Notes: a model not told the origin generated them from the letters alone. A stretch of 51,417 nt of DNA from Bacteroidales bacterium UBA3289 (GCA_002361625.1 DETL01000033.1:1-51417); one strand, 5' to 3'. Positions 33,286-40,832 are shown, counted from the stretch's first letter. Numbers and translations: made by a program.

Positions 33286-34566
33286 ATGAAAGGTGTGCGC
33301 TTCATATCCCTCCTGACCGGACTGGTCCTCCTGCTCTCCTGCCAGCGGGACGGACTGGACCTTACGCTTACCGTGGGCCCTTACGGACACGAGACCCGCA
33401 AAGTGATGCTCCTGTATGAAGCCGGGTTCAATTCCCTGGGCAGCGACATCTCCGCGAACATCGAGGCACTCCGGGACGGATACCTTCCCGGAAACGGCCG
33501 GAATGACGATATCTTCCTCATCTTCAGCCATGTGACTCGGAGAAACCGGGTCTATTCGACGGAAACGTCCCCGGTCCTGATGCGTATGTACCAGGTGCAC
33601 GGAGAGCCCCGAATGGACACCCTGCACGTCTGGCCTGTCGGTACGTCGGCCGCGAACGCAGCCATGGTCACGGAAGTGCTCAATCTGGTGAAGGAGGAGT
33701 TCCCCGCATCCGGATATGGCGCCGTTTTCTCCTCCCATGCGACGGGCTGGCTCCCGGAGGGCTATTTCAGCAATCCCAAATCCTATGAGGGAACGGACCG
33801 GGGAACCCGGAGCAGCAATGGAACACAGCCCCGGCAACATACCTTCGGTCAGGAGTATTACGCGTCCGGCAAGGAGGTGGAGGAAATCGAACTCCATGAT
33901 TTTGCCGCGGCCATTCCCTACAAACTGGATTATATCCTGTTCGATGCCTGCCTGATGGCCTCAGTGGAGGTTGCCTGGCAGCTACGGGATGCGTGCCACT
34001 ATCTGGGCGCTGCTCCCTGCGAGATCCCTGCCGCGGGATTCAATTATCATACCCTCACGCACCACCTGCTGGAGCCGGACGTGCCGGACCTGCAGGGTGC
34101 CTGTGAGGACTATTTCGCCCGGTACCAGTTCGATTCCGTCTATGGCGCCGCCATCACGATGGTGGATTGCAGCCGGCTGGATCCCCTGGCTTCCGTATGC
34201 CGGGACCTCTTCAGCCGCTATCGGGACGGAATCCGGAACCTCGACGGCGAAAATGTCCAGGTGTATGACCGTATCACGGGCAGTAAACGGTATTATGCCT
34301 TCTTTGACCTGAAGGATATGCTCCGGGAGGCCGGCGCCTCCGAGACGGATCTCGCCGCCTTGCAGGACGCCCTGGACCAGGCCATCGTGTATGAGGCCCA
34401 TACGGCCCGTTTCATCAGCATCCCGCTGGAGCGCTGCTGCGGCCTCGCGATGTACTTGCCGGCCTATCCCGACTACCGCGCCGACAGCTGGCACGGCACC
34501 CGCTTCCTGGACGACCGCTACAAACAAAACGTCGCCTGGAACAAGGCGACGTCGCTGGTGGAGTAG
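33286..34566 (+). CDS. Clostripain-like cysteine peptidase, family C11 (lipoprotein)
   Basis: The 426-residue protein starts at the ATG at 33286 (MKGVRFISLL), giving the lipobox LLLSCQRDG (Cys19). The catalytic pair is visible as VFSSHATGW (His151) and ILFDACLMASVE (Cys222). C11 peptidases usually cut after Arg or Lys and often self-activate. It is transcribed divergently from the M49 peptidase. The open frame extends upstream to 33232 but includes the promoter. Confidence 0.92.
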   Translation: MKGVRFISLLTGLVLLLSCQRDGLDLTLTVGPYGHETRKVMLLYEAGFNSLGSDISANIEALRDGYLPGNGRNDDIFLIFSHVTRRNRVYSTETSPVLMRMYQVHGEPRMDTLHVWPVGTSAANAAMVTEVLNLVKEEFPASGYGAVFSSHATGWLPEGYFSNPKSYEGTDRGTRSSNGTQPRQHTFGQEYYASGKEVEEIELHDFAAAIPYKLDYILFDACLMASVEVAWQLRDACHYLGAAPCEIPAAGFNYHTLTHHLLEPDVPDLQGACEDYFARYQFDSVYGAAITMVDCSRLDPLASVCRDLFSRYRDGIRNLDGENVQVYDRITGSKRYYAFFDLKDMLREAGASETDLAALQDALDQAIVYEAHTARFISIPLERCCGLAMYLPAYPDYRADSWHGTRFLDDRYKQNVAWNKATSLVE

Positions 34567-34685
34567 ACTCCTATTTCAAGAAATCTTTTGTTAAGTCTTT
34601 GACGGGCACAATGCTTATTAGCGTGCTTTCCTTTTTCATATTCAAGGACGTCAAATCAGTTGCTCGCTCGTGTGTATTCTGGAAC

Positions 34686-35156
34686 CTAAGGTTTTATCCA
34701 AATATGCATTTTACTTAATTCAGGCGATGGCGGATATGTCAATCTCCAATTCAAATTCTCGATATCTGTCTTTGTAAGGTCATATCTTGCCAGAATATTG
34801 TATTCCTTTTGAACTTTTTCCGGATCTCCGCATTCTTTAATCTTTTTGTCCATAACGGTAAATGAAACATACCCTTTATATGATTGGGAATGGTCAAAGA
34901 AATACTGCCATGAAACTTTTTTACCAACGCCTTCCCATATATTATCACGAGAGTGTGGAGCTATCTCGATGCAAGGATTAATTGGATCCATTATTTTTGT
35001 TATCACATTCAATGAATCATCGGGGTATGAAGAATCAAATCCGATGCAGATACTATTGTCGCTTAGGTTCTCAAATACAATATTAAAATCTTCATTTTGT
35101 TGACACGATATAGATGATAATAACAATACTGACAATAAAGAATACAAATAGCGCAT
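34686..35156 (-). CDS. Hypothetical AT-rich lipoprotein, possible immunity protein
   Basis: The 156-residue protein begins MRYLYSLLSVLLLSSISCQQ, with Cys18 as the lipid-anchored residue. The body is predicted mostly beta with many Asp, Asn, Tyr and Ile residues, and I recognise no family. It starts 4 bp after the RHS-toxin tail and shares its AT-rich composition, in contrast to the GC-rich surroundings. Small genes in this position usually protect against the toxin upstream, and a lipid anchor would place it in the periplasm. The immunity role is inference from position only. Confidence 0.7.
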   Translation of the reverse strand: MRYLYSLLSVLLLSSISCQQNEDFNIVFENLSDNSICIGFDSSYPDDSLNVITKIMDPINPCIEIAPHSRDNIWEGVGKKVSWQYFFDHSQSYKGYVSFTVMDKKIKECGDPEKVQKEYNILARYDLTKTDIENLNWRLTYPPSPELSKMHIWIKP

Positions 35157-35160
35157 AATA

Positions 35161-36498
35161 CTAGTAAGATTGATTGTATAGGGCCGTATTTATCAAACCA
35201 TCAAAGATATCTCCGATATAAGGGAAGTAGTTTAATGCTAGATTGTACCATGTTATAATCATTGGAAATATAGAGAGTGCATCATCGTTGTCGGCGGCAT
35301 TCGATTTATAGTTGTTCCATTGCATTCCATTAATAGGATTAAGCCCCATATTCCATAGTCCATTGTAATTATCATCTACATCTGATATGTCAAAATCGGA
35401 AGGATAATACTTTTTGAAATAATTGAATGCCAGTATGTTGGCATCTTGTTCGGCGGGGTTATTGTGGTGAGGACTTTCTTTAGTATTTTTACTAAACAGG
35501 CTTGGTATTCCTACTTTTGAAAGATATAGAGGTCCATATCTTTGACTCCTGATATAATGACCATATTCATGCTGGAAATAATCATTTCCGTTGTTGGCTA
35601 CCAAACGCTTTCCGCCCATTATGTAACTACTTACCGTCATAGCAGTCCAACGATTATGTGTAGAGATAACTGTTGCACCATGTAAATAAGCAACATTCTC
35701 AACACCGCCAGCCAGATGGATAGTATTGATTGTATGCGCTATGAGAAAACCAATCGTTGTTTGTTCTACTTGCCATGTGAATCGAGATACCAATTCCCAT
35801 ATCTTTCCTCCAAGTGATTTATTATTATCTACATTGAACAAACCGCCCCAAATCTTAATATCATTCCATGCCATTTGTTTAGCTCGTTTCCATCCACCAC
35901 CAATCAAACCGATAACAAATGAATCTATAACAATAAAACCACCACTTGGATCTATATATTTCAGCGGATTGTTCAAGGCATAGGAATACCTGTTGAAGTT
36001 CTGGGAGAAATCCGGCGTCTGGACAAAGGGATCCGGGCTCAGGAAACGGCCATACAGCGGATCGTACAGGCGGGCGTTCATGTTGATGAGACCGCACCAA
36101 TCCAAGTGCTCGTGTCCAGTAAAGCCGCGGCCAAGGAAGAGGTCCGGTTCGTCACCGGGTTCATAGATATCCAGGGTCGCCGGATCCCGTTGCCTACCCC
36201 AAGGATCGTAACTGTATTCGACAACTAAAACCCCAGCGGAGGTAGCTACATGCGTCACGCTGCCCAGATAATCTCGGCCGATATTGTACAGCGTCCAATT
36301 GCCCGATCCTTCCTTGACGTAAACCATGGGTGCATCGTAGTAATTGCCACCAAGATACAATCTTTGATCCGTTTGTGCAACTTTTTCGTCCACTTCGTAG
36401 CAGTTCCGTTTTTTCCGTTTTGTACACGCGTTGAGTGCGTGGTGTTTTTGCAAAGATACGGGCGAGATCAAGATATTCGCTCGCCTGTCCACTAACAA
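35161..36498 (-). CDS. Orphan RHS C-terminal cassette with predicted zinc-metalloprotease toxin domain
   Basis: The frame gives up to 445 residues. Residues about 45-190 are an RHS repeat-associated core (RLYLGGNYYDAP, RDYLGSVTHV, LYDPLYGRFLSPDPFVQ, NPLKYIDPSG), but the long YD-repeat shell that normally precedes it is absent. Residues about 190-445 are the variable toxin part. It has HEYGH (310-314), a zincin HExxH motif, and AEQDAN with Glu350 as probable third ligand. The DNA changes from GC-rich in the core to AT-rich in the tail, typical of exchanged toxin tips. No credible ATG fits the promoter at 36451-36458. The first in-frame ATG after it is the Met of APMVYVKEG near 36330. It may be a displaced, silent or remnant cassette. 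Confidence 0.8.
   Translation of the reverse strand: MLVDRRANILISPVSLQKHHALNACTKRKKRNCYEVDEKVAQTDQRLYLGGNYYDAPMVYVKEGSGNWTLYNIGRDYLGSVTHVATSAGVLVVEYSYDPWGRQRDPATLDIYEPGDEPDLFLGRGFTGHEHLDWCGLINMNARLYDPLYGRFLSPDPFVQTPDFSQNFNRYSYALNNPLKYIDPSGGFIVIDSFVIGLIGGGWKRAKQMAWNDIKIWGGLFNVDNNKSLGGKIWELVSRFTWQVEQTTIGFLIAHTINTIHLAGGVENVAYLHGATVISTHNRWTAMTVSSYIMGGKRLVANNGNDYFQHEYGHYIRSQRYGPLYLSKVGIPSLFSKNTKESPHHNNPAEQDANILAFNYFKKYYPSDFDISDVDDNYNGLWNMGLNPINGMQWNNYKSNAADNDDALSIFPMIITWYNLALNYFPYIGDIFDGLINTALYNQSY
36451..36458 (-). promoter_or_regulatory. Possible -7 box in front of the RHS cassette
   Basis: On the minus strand TATCTTTG matches the consensus. It lies inside the long open frame, so transcription would begin near 36445 and the first 18 or so codons of the maximal frame would not be translated. 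Confidence 0.45.
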
Positions 36499-36569
36499 GT
36501 AAAATACACAAACATGCTGATTATAAGTTTGATACGATTTGTCTGCCTAAAAAAGCGCTAACACAAGGG

Positions 36570-38240
36570 TCAATTGAGGGTGATTTTGCGAAGGAACAGG
36601 TCCAAGGAGGGAGGAGCTTGCGTTCGCAAGTATTTGCGGAGGCGGGAACGGCGCATGTTAAGGGCTTCCGGAGAAATGTTGCCGAGTAGCATACAAATGG
36701 TGGTCTTGTCGAATCCGGCCACCGTATAGGCAAAGAGCATCCGGTCATTCTTGGGCAGGTCCGGACATTCTTCACGGAGTCTTGCCATGACATTGTCGTT
36801 ATTCTGGTCGATCAGTTTCTCAAAGAGATGTTGTTTCGAGTCGTCTCCTTTGATTTCGTGGATAATCCCGAGGAGTTTGTCATACAGTTCCTTCTGGCCC
36901 GCACCTGTTCTGCGTGCCTGTTCATATTCACGATACGTGCTTTCCAGCATTCTTATTTGAGCGGCATACAGTCCATTGAATTGCTCCCGTAACCGTTGAT
37001 TCTCTTGCTCATGAAGGAATGATTTCTCCCGCTCGTTTCCCAACGCCAGTTGCAGAGACTCGGCTAGACGGTCCATCTGAGCTTCTTTTTCTCGGTGATG
37101 TTTAAACGCAACGGATATGAAATACCCTATTATAGAACCAGTCAGTGCAAAGGCTAAAAGAAGCGAGAGGAAAAAGAAGGATTGCCGTTCTTTCTGTGTA
37201 CGAAGTTGTTGCTGCTGCAATTCATAGTAATCACGTTGAGAACGAAACAGTGATTGACTTAAAAGTCGGTTGACCTCTTCATTTTGAAACGAAACGCTTT
37301 CTTTCAGAACTTTATAGGCTTCCTGATATCGTCCGGATGCTTCCATTTGGTCGATTTGCCGATGTTTCGCCAGCAGCCTTCCTTCATTCGATTGCTCGGA
37401 AAGATGGCGATAGACAGTGTCGGAAGCCTCCTGAAACCCGCATTTTTCAAGAACATAGGCATACATCCCTTGAGATTTGAGTGATAATATGAATCCCATG
37501 GAAAGGGCTTTTTGGAAGTCGTCGAGTGAAGAATTGTAGTCTTTTACATCAGGATAAGCTTTGACATAAGCCCGGTCGGCCAACAACGCGGCGTGTAATA
37601 AAGGAATGCGAGAGATATGAATCTCCAGTGAATCAAATTGACGGATTGCACTGAGTGAAAAGCCGCGATTGAAGCTGTTCATTGCCAGTCTGCTTGCGAT
37701 ATTAAGTTCGGAAACAGTGTCTCCAACCTGCAGGAATGCATTCTTTGCCTTTGTAAGATACTCTCTCTCTTCTTCCCAACAATATGACTTGCCACATAAA
37801 TCCGATATCATTGTGTAGATTAAGCCTGAGTACCGGCCAGCCTCTATTTTCTCGGATTCAGTCAGGGCGTTTAATATATTATTCATGGCTGCTTCATCAT
37901 GACCGGAGTTTTGCAATATCCGTCCTTGATAGTACCATGCAAGCATCTTTTCCCGGGCGTTTCCCTTGCGCGTGAAATAATCAACGGCGGGAGCAATGAC
38001 CCGCAGGTCCGTCGTGTCGATATAGTTCTTGTCCAGGGCCATGCTATACAGCAGCGAGAACCGTGCGTGCTCGCGGGGTGTAGCCAGCAGGGAAGTGTCC
38101 ATCCGGGACAGAACCCGCAGGGCGCTATCCGGCTGGCTCTGGATGATGGATTCGACCACGTCCAGTTGCCGGGAAGAATACGATCGGGTGCATGCGGCTA
38201 ATGCGAATACTAAAACCAAGAGTGCAATGCGTTTCATCAT
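36570..38240 (-). CDS. TPR-containing membrane regulator lipoprotein (556 aa)
   Basis: The start MMKRIALLVLVFALAACTRS gives a lipobox (Cys18 counting from the first Met). Residues about 25-330 are helical tetratricopeptide-like repeats. A transmembrane helix follows (about 350-372, FFFLSLLLAFALTGSIIGYF), then a coiled coil (about 380-450). The cytoplasmic C-terminal part ends in a helix-turn-helix-like segment (VAGFDKTTICMLLGNISPEA). Such proteins are common in Bacteroidota and are thought to sense something in the periplasm and act on DNA in the cytoplasm. The target is unknown; the neighbouring RHS cassette or the non-coding RNA upstream are candidates. Base composition is lower in GC than the core genes. 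Confidence 0.8.
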   Translation of the reverse strand: MMKRIALLVLVFALAACTRSYSSRQLDVVESIIQSQPDSALRVLSRMDTSLLATPREHARFSLLYSMALDKNYIDTTDLRVIAPAVDYFTRKGNAREKMLAWYYQGRILQNSGHDEAAMNNILNALTESEKIEAGRYSGLIYTMISDLCGKSYCWEEEREYLTKAKNAFLQVGDTVSELNIASRLAMNSFNRGFSLSAIRQFDSLEIHISRIPLLHAALLADRAYVKAYPDVKDYNSSLDDFQKALSMGFILSLKSQGMYAYVLEKCGFQEASDTVYRHLSEQSNEGRLLAKHRQIDQMEASGRYQEAYKVLKESVSFQNEEVNRLLSQSLFRSQRDYYELQQQQLRTQKERQSFFFLSLLLAFALTGSIIGYFISVAFKHHREKEAQMDRLAESLQLALGNEREKSFLHEQENQRLREQFNGLYAAQIRMLESTYREYEQARRTGAGQKELYDKLLGIIHEIKGDDSKQHLFEKLIDQNNDNVMARLREECPDLPKNDRMLFAYTVAGFDKTTICMLLGNISPEALNMRRSRLRKYLRTQAPPSLDLFLRKITLN

Positions 38241-38264
38241 TATCGGTTAAAACAAGTGCAAGAT

Positions 38265-38334
38265 AGAAAAAAGCTGCCGGATGTACAAAATGCTTCCGAT
38301 GGGAAGACGTAACCAAAAAACACAACCCGGCAGC
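38265..38334 (-). terminator. Second terminator-like hairpin upstream of the TPR gene
   Basis: On the minus strand GCTGCCGG (38327-38334) pairs with CCGGCAGC (38273-38280) around an inner hairpin (CTTCC/GGAAG, 38293-38306), and TTTTTT follows at 38267-38272. It lies between the non-coding RNA and the TPR gene, and a TATCTTGC sequence at 38258-38265 may then start that gene. It could also be a leader attenuator. Confidence 0.6.
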
Positions 38335-38339
38335 ATATC

Positions 38340-38372
38340 AAAAAGACAGCCTGACCCAGAAAGGCCAGGCTG
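38340..38372 (-). terminator. Intrinsic terminator of the candidate non-coding RNA
   Basis: On the minus strand CAGCCTG (38366-38372) pairs with CAGGCTG (38347-38353) around a 12-base loop, followed by TCTTTTTG. The T-run occurs only on the minus strand, which fixes the direction of the RNA. Confidence 0.8.
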
Positions 38373-38554
38373 AATGATATATTGAGCATGGACCTTCCTA
38401 TGCAACGACTGGCAGTGGCGGCCTCGAAGCTGGGAAGGTTTAACCCATGCAGAACACATCCGTGTCCGCATGGGAAACCTATCCGGCCGCTTCTGTTCAG
38501 AAATGCCACTTTCGTCGTTGCTGCCAAATAGATTTCCGTCTATTATTCGTGTAT
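38340..38554 (-). ncRNA. Candidate structured non-coding RNA, about 215 nt, family not recognised
   Basis: A full Bacteroidota promoter lies just upstream on the minus strand. The region folds into nested helices: AATAGA/TCTATT (38527-38532 with 38539-38544), then a large arm closed by GCAACGAC (38402-38409) with GTCGTTGC (38514-38521). Inside it are AGTGGC/GCCACT (38414-38419, 38505-38510), GGCC/GGCC (38420-38423, 38485-38488), AGGTTT/AAACCT (38436-38441, 38475-38480), CCCATGC/GCATGGG (38444-38450, 38468-38474) and a tip ACAC-ATCC-GTGT. A side hairpin TTCT-GTTC-AGAA lies at 38491-38502. An intrinsic terminator ends the unit. No convincing protein is encoded here. I do not see the conserved sequence of SRP RNA, tmRNA, TPP or cobalamin elements. 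6S-like RNA remains possible. Confidence 0.65.
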
Positions 38555-38560
38555 GTTTGG

Positions 38561-38592
38561 CAAAAATAACAATAATATCGCAGGTCTCCAAA
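38561..38592 (-). promoter_or_regulatory. Promoter of the candidate non-coding RNA
   Basis: On the minus strand TTTG (38589-38592), a 20-bp spacer and TATTTTTG (38561-38568) match the consensus at every defined base. Transcription should start near 38554. Confidence 0.7.
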
Positions 38593-38647
38593 TAATCATT
38601 CTGACTATCTGGATGATCTGATGCCGCACTGTGAGGATGGTTTTGCA

Positions 38648-38672
38648 GGGGTATATCCCTTTTGCATACCCC
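38648..38672. repeat. Hairpin of unknown role
   Basis: GGGGTAT (38648-38654) and ATACCCC (38666-38672) form a perfect 7-bp stem. No T-run follows on either strand. It lies in the gene-free stretch 38593-38838, in which I see no coding region. Confidence 0.4.
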
Positions 38673-38690
38673 GGGAACAGGCCGATTGTC

Positions 38691-38831
38691 GGCGCAGGTG
38701 TGCCCTCGATTTGGCGCAGGTGTGTTTTTGGGATGGGGACCGGCGCCGCAAAACAGGCACTCACGCATTCCAGTGGCGCCGGTGTCACCTCAACAGTCAC
38801 ACTTGCGCCAAGTATGGCAGGGACCTGCGCC
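38691..38831. repeat. Nested inverted-repeat element (REP/MITE-like)
   Basis: A 12-base unit GGCGCAGGTGTG occurs twice in direct orientation (38691-38702, 38713-38724) and as variants at 38775-38786 (direct), 38798-38809 and 38820-38831 (inverted). TGGCGCAGGTGTG (38712-38724) and CACACTTGCGCCA (38798-38810) form 13-bp ends with one mismatch. Inside them ACCGGCGCC (38739-38747) pairs with GGCGCCGGT (38775-38783). It ends 8 bp before the stop codon of tdk. No transposase is nearby. Confidence 0.65.
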
Positions 38832-38838
38832 AGGGGGG

Positions 38839-39417
38839 CTAGCCTTCCTTGTCTTCTTTCACCGCTTTGTTGTAGCAGTCGCGGCAGAGGGGTTCGTAGG
38901 TGTCCTTTTCGCCTAGGACCACCAGTTTGCGGCTGTCGGAGAGGCGGTGGGAGAAATTGGCGAGGGCGCCGCAGCGGACGCAGATGGCATGGACCTTCTG
39001 GACGTCGTCAGCGATGGCCAGGAGGCCCGGCATGGGCCCGAAAGGCTTGCCCAGGTAGTCGGTGTCCAGGCCGGCGATGATGACGCGGACGCCGCGGTCG
39101 GCCAGTTCCTGGACCACGCCGATGATGCTGTCGTCAAAGAACTGTGCCTCGTCGATGCCTACGACCTGGACGTCCGGGTCGATCTGGAGCATCCGGGAAG
39201 GGGTCTTGATGGGGGTGCAGGAAATGCTGTGGGAATCGTGGGAGACGACATCCAGGTCCGAGTAGCGCTTGTCCACCGTGGGCTTGAACGTGGCGATTCG
39301 CTGCTTGGCGAACTGGGCGCGCTTGAGCCGCCGGATGAGTTCTTCCGTCTTCCCCGAGAACATCGAGCCGCAGATGAGTTCGATGCAGCCCGATTTTTTT
39401 GTGTTTTCCAAAAACAT
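38839..39417 (-). CDS. tdk: Thymidine kinase
   Basis: The 192-residue protein matches type II thymidine kinases. It has the P-loop GSMFSGKTEELIRRL near residue 17, the GIDEAQFFDD catalytic/magnesium segment, and a zinc-binding lasso with CVRCGA and CRDCYNKA. It phosphorylates thymidine for salvage. The strand and composition change at its 3' end, where the nested repeat element begins, so it marks the return from the accessory island to core genes. Confidence 0.95.
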   Translation of the reverse strand: MFLENTKKSGCIELICGSMFSGKTEELIRRLKRAQFAKQRIATFKPTVDKRYSDLDVVSHDSHSISCTPIKTPSRMLQIDPDVQVVGIDEAQFFDDSIIGVVQELADRGVRVIIAGLDTDYLGKPFGPMPGLLAIADDVQKVHAICVRCGALANFSHRLSDSRKLVVLGEKDTYEPLCRDCYNKAVKEDKEG

Positions 39418-39421
39418 TTCC

Positions 39422-39453
39422 TTACTTTGTTGTGATTGACTTGTACAAAGATA
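39422..39453. promoter_or_regulatory. Divergent promoters between tdk and the Glu/Pro-rich gene
   Basis: On the minus strand TATCTTTG (39446-39453) is a clean -7 box 29 bp before the tdk ATG. On the plus strand TTACTTTG (39422-39429) is a 7-of-8 match that could serve the gene at 39461. Confidence 0.5.
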
Positions 39454-39460
39454 GTCATTT

Positions 39461-40093
39461 ATGGAGAAAAACAGTACAGAAATCCTGCGGGAAATCGAGT
39501 CCGCACTCGCCGAATTGAAGGAGAAAGTCCGTCTGCTGGAAGAACAGGTCGCTCAGTACCAGAAGCTTGCGGAAGAGGAAGAGGCTGCCGCCCAGGAGGC
39601 GGAGTCTGTTGACGAGGTGGATTTCACGGATATGGAGATCGGCGAGACGGAGGACCTCCCGGAGGCCGCTGCTCCGGAAAGTTTTGTGGAACCGGAGCCG
39701 GTCATTGAACCGGAACCCCTTCCGGAGCCCGTCCTGGAACAAGAACCCGCCCCCGAACCCGAACCCGCCCCCGAACCCGAGCCCGCCCCCGAACCGGCCC
39801 CGTCCCCTGAGATTCCGTCGGTGGACACTTCGCGGATGGCCTGGCGGCTGGACAAGCCCGGCCTCCCGGTGAAGAACATCCGCAGCGGCATCTCCCTGTA
39901 CGACCGGGCGCTGTTCATCGGCACCCTCTTCAAGGAGGATTATGCCCTGTATGACAAGACGATCGGCGAACTGAACGCCCTGACCACCCTGGACGAGGCG
40001 GTGGACTATGTCCTGGCGCATTTCCCGGACTGGAACTTCAAATCCGACATCGTCTATAACTTCATGATGGCCATCCGCAAGAAACTGGGTTGA
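39461..40093 (+). CDS. Hypothetical protein with coiled coil and Glu-Pro repeat
   Basis: The 210-residue protein has no signal peptide. Residues about 5-45 form an acidic coiled coil (ALAELKEKVRLLEEQVAQYQ). Residues about 75-120 are a low-complexity spacer of EP and EPAP repeats, encoded by short DNA repeats around 39744-39800. The C-terminal about 80 residues form a compact, conserved-looking domain (LYDRALFIGTLFKEDYALYD and following). I do not know its function. It is one base from rsmI and probably co-transcribed with it. Confidence 0.8.
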   Translation: MEKNSTEILREIESALAELKEKVRLLEEQVAQYQKLAEEEEAAAQEAESVDEVDFTDMEIGETEDLPEAAAPESFVEPEPVIEPEPLPEPVLEQEPAPEPEPAPEPEPAPEPAPSPEIPSVDTSRMAWRLDKPGLPVKNIRSGISLYDRALFIGTLFKEDYALYDKTIGELNALTTLDEAVDYVLAHFPDWNFKSDIVYNFMMAIRKKLG

Positions 40094-40094
40094 G

Positions 40095-40832
40095 ATGGCC
40101 GGTCGCCTGTATATCGTCCCGACTCCGGTCGGCAATCTGGATGACATGACTTTCCGGGCCGTCCAGGTCCTGAAAGAGGCGGACCTGATCCTGGCGGAGG
40201 ACACGCGGACCAGCTCGGTCCTCCTGCACCGGTATGACATCCATCGGCCGCTTCAGTCGCATCACAAGTTCAATGAGCACCAGACCGTGCAGCTGGTCAA
40301 GGAACGCATCCTGGGCGGACTGAATGTGGCCCTCATCAGCGATGCGGGTACGCCCGGGATCAGCGATCCGGGCTTTCTCCTGGCCCGGGCCTGCGCGGAG
40401 GAGGGGATCGAGGTCCAGACGCTTCCGGGCGCGACGGCCTGCATCCCCGCCATTGTTTCCTCCGGCCTCCCTTGCGACCGTTTCTGTTTCGAGGGCTTCC
40501 TGCCGCAGAAGAAAGGCCGCCAGACGCTGCTCACGGCCCTGGAAGGGGAGACACGGACGATGGTCTTTTACGAGTCGCCCTACCGGCTGGTAAAGACGCT
40601 GGGCCAGTTCATCGAGCATTTCGGGCCGGAGCGCCGCTGTTCCGTCGCCCGCGAGATATCCAAGCTCCATGAAGAGCATCACCGGGGAACGCTCCAGGAA
40701 GTCGCCGCCTGGTTCTCCGAGCATGAACCCAAAGGCGAAATCGTTATTGTCGTCGCCGGCGCGGAGCCGGTAAAACCTGTCAAACAGAAGCGTTATGGAA
40801 GAGGGGAAGAGACAGAAGACTCCTCGGAGTAG
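40095..40832 (+). CDS. rsmI: 16S rRNA (cytidine1402-2'-O)-methyltransferase
   Basis: The 245-residue protein is a tetrapyrrole-methylase-fold enzyme. Signatures are LYIVPTPVGNLDDMTFRA at the start, LAEDTRTS, the SAM-binding loop SDAGTPGISDPG and TLPGATACIPA. It methylates the ribose of C1402 in 16S rRNA. The C-terminal residues are highly charged. The last 38 bp overlap the start of the HhH protein in another frame, which points to coupled translation. Confidence 0.95.
   Translation: MAGRLYIVPTPVGNLDDMTFRAVQVLKEADLILAEDTRTSSVLLHRYDIHRPLQSHHKFNEHQTVQLVKERILGGLNVALISDAGTPGISDPGFLLARACAEEGIEVQTLPGATACIPAIVSSGLPCDRFCFEGFLPQKKGRQTLLTALEGETRTMVFYESPYRLVKTLGQFIEHFGPERRCSVAREISKLHEEHHRGTLQEVAAWFSEHEPKGEIVIVVAGAEPVKPVKQKRYGRGEETEDSSE

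Noticed and set aside
36194..36511. A 105-codon minus-strand frame overlapping the RHS core, read as a possible alternative start or frameshift
   Set aside because: The frame does not continue the RHS motifs, and the in-frame core already begins at the expected lysine/arginine-rich segment. No frameshift is needed.
38247..38768. A 173-codon minus-strand frame and a 95-codon frame (38240-38527) in the gene-free stretch
   Set aside because: The translations are irregular, rich in Cys, His and Pro, and match nothing. The region is better explained by the folded RNA, two terminators and the repeat element.
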